Below, piece by piece: positions 1 through 6,926 of a stretch of DNA of 11,511 bases. The position numbers were made by a program, and so were the translations under genes. Source of the stretch: an uncultured Rhodospirillales bacterium (GTDB lineage Bacteria; Pseudomonadota; Alphaproteobacteria; Acetobacterales; Acetobacteraceae); assembly GCA_903904805.1 (NCBI GenBank), contig CAIVDX010000264.1, forward strand, positions 1 to 11,511, read 5' to 3'. The notes below the pieces were generated by a model. It ran no database searches. It was not told where the DNA came from and was given only the letters and a program-made list of their open reading frames with translations. How positions within the stretch are numbered: the stretch's first letter is position 1; each line of letters starts with the position of its first letter.

Positions 1-995
1 CCCGCCACGCTGCCGCCGGCCTTGATCCTGCCAGGCCAGTTCAGCAACGAGATCACCCGCGTGCCGCCCTCATACAGCGACCCCTTGCCATCCCGATACG
101 GTCCGTTATCGACCGGAATGGTGATCTTCGACATGTCACCCTCGCCGGCGAACAGCTTGTTGCGGGTGCCGCCATTGTCGCTGTGGAACACGATCAGCGT
201 GTTCCCCCGCATCTTCTTCGCCTCCAGCGCGGCCACCACGCGCCCGATCTGCTCATCCATCGCGGTGATCTGCGCCGCGTAGGCCCGCCGGCTGGGATCG
301 GCAATTCCCTTGTAGCGATCAAGATAGGGCTGCGGCGCCTGATAGGGCGTGTGCGGCGCGTTGAACGCCAGATACAGAAACAGCGGCGTGCGCACATCAT
401 GCGCCGCGATCAGCTTCACCGCATCGTTGCCCAGCAGGGTCGTGGAATAGCCCGGCTCCACCACCCGCTTGTTGTTGCGATACCAGTCCACCACGCCATG
501 CTGCTGATGGGTGAAATAATCAATCTCGCCGATCAGCGGCCCATATTGATAATCGAACCCGCGCTGCCGCGGCCAGTATTTCGCGTCCGCATGGCCCAGA
601 TGCCACTTGCCGATGATCGCTGTCTGATACCCCACCGCCTTCAGCGCCTGCGGCAGCAGAAACTCGTCGGTCGCCAAACCATAGGTCTGGGCCGAGGGGA
701 TCACCGCCGTCTGCAACCCGTAACGGAACGGATAGCGCCCGGTCAGCAGCGCCGCCCGCGTGGGCGTGCACATCGGCTGCACATAGAACTGATCCAGCGT
801 CGTGCCGCCGGCCGCCAGCGCATCGATGTTCGGCGTGGCGATGTCGGACCCATGATAGCCGACATCCTTCCAGCCCTGATCGTCCGACACGATATAGACG
901 ATGTTCGGCGCCGGCTCGGCCCGCGCCACCGTGGCCAGCACAAGCACCGCGACCAGACCACCCACCGCCCCGATCGTCATCGCCCGGATCGTCAT
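1..995 (-). CDS. Exported type I sulfatase (arylsulfatase B-like), C-terminus cut off by the window
   Basis: Sulfatases hydrolyse sulfate esters in the periplasm using a formylglycine made from a cysteine. The first 331 residues are visible. Residues 1-26 form a Sec signal peptide (hydrophobic core, then ARA before EPAPN). Cys76 lies in CTPTR, the C-x-P-x-R core recognised by formylglycine-generating enzyme. Other expected active-site residues are Asp38/Asp39 (SDDQGW), Lys130 and His132 (GKWHLGH), His215 (NAPHTPY), Asp273/Asn274 (SDNGG) and Lys304 (DGKGS), followed by EGGTR. The stretch RGFDYQYGPLIGEIDYFTH resembles N-acetylgalactosamine-4-sulfatase (ARSB-type) enzymes, but the true substrate is unknown. 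ATG at 995 was chosen because it gives a complete signal peptide and has a G-rich stretch upstream; ATG at 980 is an alternative. The gene lies 77 bp downstream of the oxaloacetate decarboxylase on the same strand, so they may be cotranscribed. No formylglycine-generating enzyme gene is in the window. Confidence 0.93.
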   Translation of the reverse strand, partial: MTIRAMTIGAVGGLVAVLVLATVARAEPAPNIVYIVSDDQGWKDVGYHGSDIATPNIDALAAGGTTLDQFYVQPMCTPTRAALLTGRYPFRYGLQTAVIPSAQTYGLATDEFLLPQALKAVGYQTAIIGKWHLGHADAKYWPRQRGFDYQYGPLIGEIDYFTHQQHGVVDWYRNNKRVVEPGYSTTLLGNDAVKLIAAHDVRTPLFLYLAFNAPHTPYQAPQPYLDRYKGIADPSRRAYAAQITAMDEQIGRVVAALEAKKMRGNTLIVFHSDNGGTRNKLFAGEGDMSKITIPVDNGPYRDGKGSLYEGGTRVISLLNWPGRIKAGGSVA

Positions 996-1072
996 TGCCC
1001 ATCCCCGCCAAAGCCGCGCCTTGCGAGACGCGCGCGATTGTTCCGGCGAAGCCTAGTCCAGCCCCGAGCGGG

Positions 1073-1927
1073 CTAGCCAGCCATAAAATCCCCGATCGCC
1101 GCGCTGAACACCGCCCGCCGCTCCGCCTCCGCGAGACGATCCTTCGGCGCCAACCCCACCAGCGCCGCGGCCTTCACGCCCTCGCGCAACGATTTCAGCG
1201 TCTGATAGCTCGCCTCCAGCGCCGCCTGATAGGTCTGATGCCCGAGGATCTGAAACCGCACCCGCTGGCTCGCCAGATAGGCGTCATCGGCGATCTCCGC
1301 CCCCACCTGGCCAAGAAACACCGGCACCGAGATCGCCGCCGAAATCGCCTCCAGATCCGCTTTCGTCTTCATGCCGGTGAAGAACACAGCATCCACCCCG
1401 GCCGCCTCATAGGCGCGGGCGCGGGCGATCGCCGCCGCCAGCCCCTCAACCTCCAGCGCCCCGGTCCGCCCGACCACCACCAGCTCCGGATCCACCCGCG
1501 CGGCCACCGCCGCCCGCAGCTTGCCCACCGCCTCCTCGATCGACACCAGCGCCATGCCGCCAGCCCCGAACGGGCGCGGCAGCACCGTGTCCTCGATCGT
1601 CAGCCCCACCACGCCGGCGGCCTCCAGCTCCACCACCGAGCGCATCACGTTCAGCGCGTTCCCATAGCCATGATCCGCATCCACCATCAGCGGCAGGCCC
1701 GACGCCCGACAGATCCGCCGCGCCTGCTCGACGAACTCGCTCAGCGTCAACAAAATCAGATCCGGCGCCCCCAGCACGGTGAGCGACGCCACCGAGCCGC
1801 CCAGAATGCCCGACTCGTAGCCCAGCCCCTCGGCGATCAGGGCGGTCGGCGCATCAAACACCGAGGCCGGATGCAGACACCGCCCAAGCCCCAGGCTCGC
1901 GCGAAAACGCTGACGGGAGTTGGACAT
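1073..1927 (-). CDS. Oxaloacetate decarboxylase, PA4872 type (isocitrate lyase/PEP mutase superfamily)
   Basis: A 284-residue cytoplasmic TIM-barrel protein that closely follows Pseudomonas PA4872, which decarboxylates oxaloacetate to pyruvate and CO2 in a Mg-dependent way. Matching blocks as I recall the family are HPASVFDAP (19-27), GILGGSVASL (40-49), LSEFVEQA (62-69), DADHGYGNALNVMR (83-96) and TIEDT (110-114). The family's substrate and metal residues are all present: Ser45, Asp83, Arg154 and His230 correspond to Ser50, Asp88, Arg159 and His235 of PA4872. One local difference is RTG after the arginine where PA4872 has RTN. Length fits the family (about 287). An AGGGTGA ribosome-binding site lies 8 nt before the ATG. 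The gene is transcribed divergently from the cytochrome c operon. Membership in the wider superfamily is certain; the exact substrate is inferred from the residue matches. Confidence 0.88.
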   Translation of the reverse strand: MSNSRQRFRASLGLGRCLHPASVFDAPTALIAEGLGYESGILGGSVASLTVLGAPDLILLTLSEFVEQARRICRASGLPLMVDADHGYGNALNVMRSVVELEAAGVVGLTIEDTVLPRPFGAGGMALVSIEEAVGKLRAAVAARVDPELVVVGRTGALEVEGLAAAIARARAYEAAGVDAVFFTGMKTKADLEAISAAISVPVFLGQVGAEIADDAYLASQRVRFQILGHQTYQAALEASYQTLKSLREGVKAAALVGLAPKDRLAEAERRAVFSAAIGDFMAG

Positions 1928-2003
1928 TCGCTAAATCACCCTGGTTCGATTGCGGCCGCAGGATCAACCACCCCCGCCCGCGCGTCAATCGGCGCGCCAC
2001 CGG

Positions 2004-2032
2004 TTGACCCCCGCGCCGCATCACACGATGTT
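2004..2032 (+). promoter_or_regulatory. Possible sigma-70-type promoter for the dehydrogenase operon
   Basis: TTGACC at 2004-2009 matches five of six bases of the -35 consensus. It is spaced 17 bp from GATGTT at 2027-2032, a poor (three of six) -10 box. The predicted start near 2039 would give a short leader ending in the ribosome-binding site AAGGGGAG at 2062-2069. It is the only reasonable plus-strand candidate I found in the 149-bp divergent region 1928-2076. The weak -10 box makes this tentative. Confidence 0.25.
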
Positions 2033-2076
2033 GGCTCTCCAGGCCGCGCACGGCCCGGGGCAAGGGGAGTTGGTGG

Positions 2077-3360
2077 ATGCGGCTTGGCCGTCTGATCTTG
2101 GCGTTGCTGATCCTGCTGGTGGCCAGCGTCGTCGCGCTCGGAGCGCTTTCGTGGCACGGCTCGATCGCCCCCGGCACGCCGCCCGCCCCCGCCTCATTCG
2201 CCCAGCCGAGCATCGCCAAGGGCGCCCAGCTCGCCGCCATCGGCAATTGTGAAACCTGCCACACCCAGCCAGGCGGCAGGCGCTTCGCCGGCGGCGTCGC
2301 CATCCCCACGCCCTACGGCACGCTCTACAGCTCCAACATCACGCCCGACGCCGCCACCGGCATCGGCGCCTGGTCCCTGCCCGCCTTCGCCCGCGCCATG
2401 CGCCGCGGCATCTCGCGCGACGGCCACCACCTCTACCCGGCCTTCCCCTATCCGCATTTCGCCGGCCTCGACGACCAGCAGATCGCCGACCTCTACGCCT
2501 ATCTGATGACCCGCCCCGCCGCGGCCAACCGCCCCGCCGACCCGGTGATGCAGTTCCCCTTCAACATGCGCGCCCTGATGGCGGTATGGAACGTCCTCTA
2601 CGGCAACGCCGCCGCCCCGCCCACCGCCAGCCGGGGCGAACAGCTCGCCGAGGGCCTCGCCCATTGCGCCGCCTGCCACAGCCCGCGCAACGAACTCGGC
2701 GCCGAACGCACCGACGCCGCCTATCAGGGTGCCGAGATCGATGGCTGGCACGCCCCGGCGCTGGAAAACGCCACCAACCCCGCCCCGCTCCCCTGGTCGG
2801 AGGAGGAACTCGCCACCTACCTCGTCGGCGGTCTGGCCCAGCACCACGGCGCCTCCGCCGGCCCGATGCAGGCGGTCACCAACAATCTCGCCCATGCCGA
2901 CCCCGCCGATGTGCGCGCCATCGCCGCCTACATCGCCGGCCTCGGCGGCCCGCTACCCCCCTCGCGCATGCGCCGCGCCGAGGAGGTCAACGCCGTCCTC
3001 ACCGACAGCGCCATCCCGCCCATCCCGCCCGCCGGTCCGGGGGCCGACATCTATGCCGGCGCCTGCGCCGTCTGCCATCAGGACGGCTGGCGCAGCACGT
3101 CGATCAACCTCGCCCCGCTCGCGCTGTCCAGCGCCCTGTCCGACGACAGCCCGCGCGACGCGATCCGTGTGATCCTCGCCGGCCGCCGCGCCCGCGAGTC
3201 CGAACCCGGCCCGCAGATGCCGCCCTTCGCCAACGTGCTCAACAACGATCAGCTGATTGCCGTGCTCACCCATCTGCGCGTCGGCATGATGAAACAGCAA
3301 CCATGGCCAGACCTGGCCGCCACCGTCACCGCCATCAGGCGGGAGCAGGGATTGCGATGA
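2077..3360 (+). CDS. Triheme membrane-anchored cytochrome c subunit of a molybdenum dehydrogenase (AldG-like)
   Basis: A 427-residue c-type cytochrome that should take electrons from the iron-sulfur subunit and pass them on in the periplasm or to the quinone pool. It has an N-terminal membrane anchor or uncleaved signal (residues 5-25). Three heme-binding CXXCH motifs define three cytochrome c domains: CETCH 58-62, CAACH 197-201 and CAVCH 330-334. Met381 in QMPPF is a likely axial ligand of the third heme. Three domains and about 430 residues are typical of the cytochrome subunits of acetic-acid-bacterial alcohol, aldehyde and gluconate dehydrogenases. The [2Fe-2S] and Mo subunits directly downstream place it with the aldehyde dehydrogenase/isoquinoline oxidoreductase type rather than with PQQ or flavin enzymes. 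The start is fixed by AAGGGGAG 7 nt upstream. Its TGA overlaps the next ATG (ATGA), so translation is probably coupled. Confidence 0.93.
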   Translation: MRLGRLILALLILLVASVVALGALSWHGSIAPGTPPAPASFAQPSIAKGAQLAAIGNCETCHTQPGGRRFAGGVAIPTPYGTLYSSNITPDAATGIGAWSLPAFARAMRRGISRDGHHLYPAFPYPHFAGLDDQQIADLYAYLMTRPAAANRPADPVMQFPFNMRALMAVWNVLYGNAAAPPTASRGEQLAEGLAHCAACHSPRNELGAERTDAAYQGAEIDGWHAPALENATNPAPLPWSEEELATYLVGGLAQHHGASAGPMQAVTNNLAHADPADVRAIAAYIAGLGGPLPPSRMRRAEEVNAVLTDSAIPPIPPAGPGADIYAGACAVCHQDGWRSTSINLAPLALSSALSDDSPRDAIRVILAGRRARESEPGPQMPPFANVLNNDQLIAVLTHLRVGMMKQQPWPDLAATVTAIRREQGLR

Positions 3361-3821
3361 TACCCATCGATGTGAATGGCCGGGTCCGCTCGGTCGACGC
3401 CACCCCCGACACGCCGCTGCTCTACGCGCTGCGCGACCTGCTGAAACTCAACGGCGCGAAATATGGCTGCGGCCTCGGCCAATGCGGCGCCTGCACCGTG
3501 CTGCTTGAGGGCAAACCCGTCTTCTCCTGCCTCACCCCGATCGGCACGCTGGCCGGGCGCCATGTCCGCACCATCGAATCGCTGGGCAGCGAGGCCAATC
3601 CCTCGCCACTGCAAAAGGCCTTCATCGACGAACAGGCCGCCCAGTGCGGCTACTGCACCGCCGGCATGATCATGCGCGCCCAGGCCCTGCTTGAAGCCAA
3701 CCCCACCCCAACCGAGGCGCAGATCCGCTCCTACATGCAGACCAATCTCTGCCGCTGCGGCACCCATATGCGCATCATCCGCGCCATCAAACGCGCCTCC
3801 GGCCAGACCAGCGCGACATGA
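3357..3821 (+). CDS. [2Fe-2S] subunit of a xanthine oxidase-family dehydrogenase (IorA/AldF-like)
   Basis: A 154-residue iron-sulfur protein that carries electrons between the Mo cofactor of the large subunit and the cytochrome. The N-terminal plant-ferredoxin-type domain has Cys38, Cys43, Cys46 and Cys58 (GCGLGQCGACTV, then SC). The C-terminal four-helix domain binds the second cluster with Cys97 and Cys100 (CGYC) and Cys132 and Cys134 (LCRCG). All eight ligands are intact and the length is normal for stand-alone small subunits such as IorA. I chose the ATG at 3357, which overlaps the cytochrome stop by four bases. The open frame continues much further upstream but only as an out-of-frame copy of the cytochrome gene. 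There is no signal peptide, so it is presumably exported folded together with the Tat-bearing large subunit. Its stop overlaps the start of the large-subunit gene (ATGA). Confidence 0.96.
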   Translation: MIPIDVNGRVRSVDATPDTPLLYALRDLLKLNGAKYGCGLGQCGACTVLLEGKPVFSCLTPIGTLAGRHVRTIESLGSEANPSPLQKAFIDEQAAQCGYCTAGMIMRAQALLEANPTPTEAQIRSYMQTNLCRCGTHMRIIRAIKRASGQTSAT

Positions 3822-6079
3822 GCGCACCCATGGACCGCGATCCCCCCGCCATCACCCGCCGCGCCAGCCTGATCGGCGGCGCTCTCACCGTCGCCGTCTC
3901 GCTCGCCGCCAGCCTCCGCCAGGCCGAGGCCGCCGATGCCCCCACCCCGGCCGCCGGCTACGCCGACATGCCGGCCGCCATCCGCCTGCCCGGCAGCCTC
4001 AAGGACTTTCCCCAGCTCGACAGCTGGATCCGCATCGACCAGGCCGGCATCACCGTCTTCACCGGCAAGGAGGAGCTCGGCCAGGGCGCCCGCACCGCGC
4101 TGACCCAGATCGCCGCCGAGGAGCTGCGCGTCCGCTTCGAGGCCATCACCCTCATCACCGCCGACACCGCCCGCACCCCCGACGAAGGCTTCACCTCCGG
4201 CAGCCACACCATGCAGGACAGCGGCACCGCCATCCTGCACGCCGCCGCCCAGGCCCGCGCCATCCTGCTTGAACTCGCCGCCGCCTCGCTCAACTTCCCC
4301 GCTGACCGCCTCACCGCCGCGAACGGCAGCGTCACCGCCCCCAACGGCCGCTCGGTCCGCTACACCGACCTGGTCAATGAAGGCGTGCTCAGCCGGAAGG
4401 CCAGCGCCAGCTCCGACCTGATCCCTCCCTCCGACTACCAGATCATTGGCACGTCCCGCCCGCGGGTCGACATCCCCGCCAAGGTCACCGGCGGCCCAGC
4501 CCACATCCAGGACATGCGCCCCGAAGGCATGGTCCATGCCCGCATCCTGCGCCCGCCCAGCTACGGCGCGGTGCTGCAATCCATCGACGAAGAGAGCGTC
4601 AGCCACATGCCCGGCGTCCTCAAGGTGGTGCGCAACGGCAGCTTCGTCGGCGTCATCGCCACCCGCGAGTGGCAGGCCGTCCAGGCCCTGCGCGCGCTCG
4701 CCTCCACCGCCAGCTGGAAACACGGCCCCGATCTGCCCGCCCGCGAGAAGATCTACGACACCCTCCTCGCCCTGCCCGCCGACACCACCACCATCCTCGA
4801 CCACGCCGAGCCCACCGGCGCTGTTACCAAAACCATCAGCGCCAAATTCCACCGCCCCTATATCGGCCACGGCTCGATCGGCCCCTCCTGCGCGCTCGCT
4901 CTGTGGGACGGCGCCGACCTCACCGTCTGGTCACACGCCCAGGGCATGTTCCCCCTGCGCGCCGACCTCGCCGACCTCGTCAGCATGCCCATCGAGCGCA
5001 TCCGCTGCATCCATGTCGAAGGCTCCGGCTGCTACGGCCACAACGGTGCCGACGACGCCGCCGGCGACGCCGCGCTGATGGCCAAGAACTTCTCCGACCG
5101 CGTGGTCCGCGTGCAATGGATGCGCGAGCAGGAACATGCCTGGGAACCCTTCTCGCCGGGCATGATCACCGCCGCCAAAGCCGGGCTCGACGCCCGCGGC
5201 AACATCGTCGACTGGACCTACGAAGTCTGGAGCAACACCCACTCCACCCGCCCCGCCAAAGGCGGCGCCCTGCTGCCAGGCTGGTCGCTCGAGCACCCCA
5301 CCATCCCGCCCAAGCCGGTGCCCATCCCACAGCCCGAAGGCGGCGGTGACCGCAACGCCATCCCGCTCTATGCCCTGCCCAACGCCAAGGTGATCCACCA
5401 CTTCATCCCCACCATGCCGCTGCGCGTCTCCGCCGAACGCGGCCTCGGCGCCTTCATGAATGTCTTCTCCATCGAGAGCCTGATGGATGAATGCGCCACC
5501 GCCGCGGGGGCGGACCCCGTCGAATACCGCCTGCGCCACATGAAAGACCCCCGCGCGCGGGACGTGATCGCGCTCGCCGCCGAACGCTTCGGCTGGAGCA
5601 AAACCCCCGCCGGCTCCGGCCGCGGCTTCGCCTTCGCCCGCTACAAGAACCTCGGCGCCTATTGCGCCATCGCACTCCAACTCGCCCCCGTCGGCGAAGA
5701 CGGCCAGCTCCGCGTCGCCCGCGCCGTCCTCGCCGTCGACAGCGGCCAGATCGTCAACCCCGACGGCATCCGCAACCAGATCGAAGGCGGCTTCCTGCAA
5801 TCCATGAGCTGGACCCTGTTCGAACAGGTCAGCTGGACCGACCGCGGCATCACCTCGCGCGACTGGGCCGGCTACCCCATCCTGCGCTTCGGCCTGCTGC
5901 CCGACAGCGTCGAAACCCACCTCATCGACCGCCCCCGCACCCCCTATCTCGGCACCGGCGAAGCCAGCCAAGGCCCCACGCCCGCCGCGATCGCCAACGC
6001 CCTTTACGACATCAGCAAAGTCCGCCTCCGCGACCTCCCCTTCAACCCCACCCGCATCCGCAACGCCGGCATCGTCTAG
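3818..6079 (+). CDS. Molybdopterin-binding large subunit of a xanthine oxidase-family dehydrogenase (IorB/AldH-like), Tat-exported
   Basis: A 753-residue catalytic subunit that oxidises an aldehyde or hydroxylates a heterocycle using water at a Mo cofactor. Residues 12-38 form a twin-arginine signal (TRRASLIGG, hydrophobic stretch, AEA), consistent with export of a preassembled cofactor enzyme. Family landmarks are ELGQGARTA (86-93), SGSHTMQDSG, GHGSIGPS (350-357), GSGCYGHNGADD from 402, RVSAERGLGAF from 536 and the C-terminal GTGEASQGP. Glu715 in that last motif aligns with the catalytic base of the xanthine oxidase family. GSGCYGHNGADD is characteristic of the isoquinoline 1-oxidoreductase/membrane aldehyde dehydrogenase branch rather than of xanthine or CO dehydrogenases. 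There is no own ribosome-binding site, and the ATG overlaps the small-subunit stop, so translation is coupled. Substrate not determinable from sequence. No XdhC-like chaperone gene is in the window. Confidence 0.95.
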   Translation: MSAPMDRDPPAITRRASLIGGALTVAVSLAASLRQAEAADAPTPAAGYADMPAAIRLPGSLKDFPQLDSWIRIDQAGITVFTGKEELGQGARTALTQIAAEELRVRFEAITLITADTARTPDEGFTSGSHTMQDSGTAILHAAAQARAILLELAAASLNFPADRLTAANGSVTAPNGRSVRYTDLVNEGVLSRKASASSDLIPPSDYQIIGTSRPRVDIPAKVTGGPAHIQDMRPEGMVHARILRPPSYGAVLQSIDEESVSHMPGVLKVVRNGSFVGVIATREWQAVQALRALASTASWKHGPDLPAREKIYDTLLALPADTTTILDHAEPTGAVTKTISAKFHRPYIGHGSIGPSCALALWDGADLTVWSHAQGMFPLRADLADLVSMPIERIRCIHVEGSGCYGHNGADDAAGDAALMAKNFSDRVVRVQWMREQEHAWEPFSPGMITAAKAGLDARGNIVDWTYEVWSNTHSTRPAKGGALLPGWSLEHPTIPPKPVPIPQPEGGGDRNAIPLYALPNAKVIHHFIPTMPLRVSAERGLGAFMNVFSIESLMDECATAAGADPVEYRLRHMKDPRARDVIALAAERFGWSKTPAGSGRGFAFARYKNLGAYCAIALQLAPVGEDGQLRVARAVLAVDSGQIVNPDGIRNQIEGGFLQSMSWTLFEQVSWTDRGITSRDWAGYPILRFGLLPDSVETHLIDRPRTPYLGTGEASQGPTPAAIANALYDISKVRLRDLPFNPTRIRNAGIV

Positions 6080-6083
6080 GAGC

Positions 6084-6100
6084 GTGGGGGGTTAACCCAC
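6084..6100. repeat. Inverted repeat with a perfect GGGTTAACCC palindrome
   Basis: Five bases after the large-subunit stop codon, GTGGG (6084-6088) can pair with CCCAC (6096-6100). An exact 10-bp palindrome, GGGTTAACCC, lies inside at 6089-6098. No T-run follows, so it is not a clear intrinsic terminator. It could be a protein-binding site, an mRNA 3'-end hairpin, or chance. Confidence 0.35.
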
Positions 6101-6102
6101 CA

Positions 6103-6120
6103 TCGCAACCATCAACCGCG
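6103..6120 (+). repeat. 18-nt direct repeat, copy 1
   Basis: TCGCAACCATCAACCGCG recurs with one mismatch at 6888-6905. Both copies lie in short gaps upstream of plus-strand genes: copy 1 before the TMEM175 gene, copy 2 before the hydrolase gene. The role is unknown. Confidence 0.4.
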
Positions 6121-6138
6121 AAGGCCTCCACAAGGATC

Positions 6139-6160
6139 GTTCTTTTTTGCACCAAAGAAC
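6139..6160. repeat. A/T-rich intergenic hairpin, copy A
   Basis: GTTCTTT (6139-6145) pairs perfectly with AAAGAAC (6154-6160) around an 8-nt loop in the gap after the dehydrogenase operon. It resembles the hairpin at 7992-8009, including the flanking AAAGAACC(C)AACA. It is strikingly A/T-rich against its GC-rich surroundings. The remaining gap (6080-6205) otherwise holds only the palindrome and 18-nt repeat listed separately, plus the ribosome-binding site of the next gene. Confidence 0.5.
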
Positions 6161-6205
6161 CCAACACCTTGTGAAAGTTAGGCGCCGAATCAGGGCAAGG
6201 GCTGG

Positions 6206-6838
6206 GTGACCGACACGCGCTACAACCTCATCGCCGGCGGCTCCGTCGAGCGCATCGCCGCCCTCAGTGACGGCGTCTTCGCCGTCGCCATGACACTGCT
6301 CGTCCTCGACCTCAAAGCCCCCGCCGCCGAGCTCGTCCACACCGACGCAGCCCTCGCCACCGCCCTGCTCGACATCGCCCCGCGCCTCGCCGTCTTCCTG
6401 CTCAGCTTCCTCACACTCGGCATCTTCTGGGTCGGCCAACAGGCGCAACTGACATATCTGGACCGCAGCGATCGCCATCTCTCTTGGTTGCATCTGATCT
6501 TTTTGTTCTTCATCTGCCTGATGCCATTCTCCACCACGCTGATGGCCGAATTCCTTCGCCTGCGTCTCGCGCTCGCCCTCTACTGGCTCAACATCCTCGC
6601 CCTCGGCCTCGCGTTGCTCGCCACCTGGACCCGTGCGGCCCGCGCAAACCTGCTGAAGCCCGACGCCACACCCGAAATCCAGGCCGCCATCTGCCGCCGC
6701 ATCAAAATCGCCCAGGCCCTCTACGCCGCCGCCGCCGCCCTCTGCGTCATCGACACCCTCCTCAGCCTCGGCTGCATCGTCGTCATCCAACTCTTCTACG
6801 CCCTCGGCCCCACACGCGGGCCGTTGTCAAAGATCTAG
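6206..6838 (+). CDS. TMEM175-family (DUF1211) potassium channel
   Basis: A 210-residue inner-membrane protein. Bacterial TMEM175 proteins are six-helix subunits that assemble as tetramers and conduct potassium. The signature helix is seen as RIAALSDGVFAVAMTLLVLDLKAP (residues 16-39), closely matching the family's RxxxFSDGVFAIAxTLLVL. Leu20 takes the place usually held by Phe. Six hydrophobic segments lie at about 17-38, 59-79, 93-116, 119-141, 165-184 and 186-202. GIFWVGQQ after helix 2 and FFICLMPFSTTLMAEF in helix 3 also fit DUF1211. The frame opens with GTG at 6206. This start keeps the whole signature helix, and AAGGG lies about 6 nt upstream; the next in-frame ATG is inside helix 1. The gene follows the dehydrogenase operon after 126 bp and precedes the hydrolase gene by 88 bp. 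Family assignment is secure; channel function is inferred. Confidence 0.87.
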   Translation: MTDTRYNLIAGGSVERIAALSDGVFAVAMTLLVLDLKAPAAELVHTDAALATALLDIAPRLAVFLLSFLTLGIFWVGQQAQLTYLDRSDRHLSWLHLIFLFFICLMPFSTTLMAEFLRLRLALALYWLNILALGLALLATWTRAARANLLKPDATPEIQAAICRRIKIAQALYAAAAALCVIDTLLSLGCIVVIQLFYALGPTRGPLSKI

Positions 6839-6887
6839 GAACAACAAACAAACGTCGCAGGGTGGATGAGCGCGGCGCAATCGGCCC

Positions 6888-6905
6888 TCGCAATCATCAA
6901 CCGCG
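6888..6905 (+). repeat. 18-nt direct repeat, copy 2
   Basis: TCGCAATCATCAACCGCG differs from copy 1 (6103-6120) at one base. It ends 8 nt before the AGGAG ribosome-binding site (6914-6918) of the hydrolase gene. Confidence 0.4.
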
Positions 6906-6926
6906 CAACCCGCAGGAGCCGCCCCA

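Noticed and set aside
1060..1074. AGCCC-CGAGC-GGGCT hairpin at the end of the decarboxylase gene as an intrinsic terminator
   Set aside because: The stem is only 5 bp, overlaps the stop codon, and has no T-run on either strand; it is expected by chance in such GC-rich DNA.
995..2095. Long plus-strand open frame opposite the decarboxylase gene
   Set aside because: The translation is arginine/histidine/glutamine-rich low-complexity text typical of antisense to a GC-rich gene, and the minus strand carries a clear family match.
2586..3356. Apparent long N-terminal extension of the [2Fe-2S] subunit
   Set aside because: This stretch is an out-of-frame, arginine/proline-rich copy of the cytochrome gene; the ferredoxin fold begins at the ATG at 3357.
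3731..4870. 379-codon minus-strand open frame opposite the molybdopterin subunit
   Set aside because: It is glycine/valine/alanine-rich with no domain pattern; the plus strand encodes all family motifs. The same applies to other antisense frames across 2194-5971.
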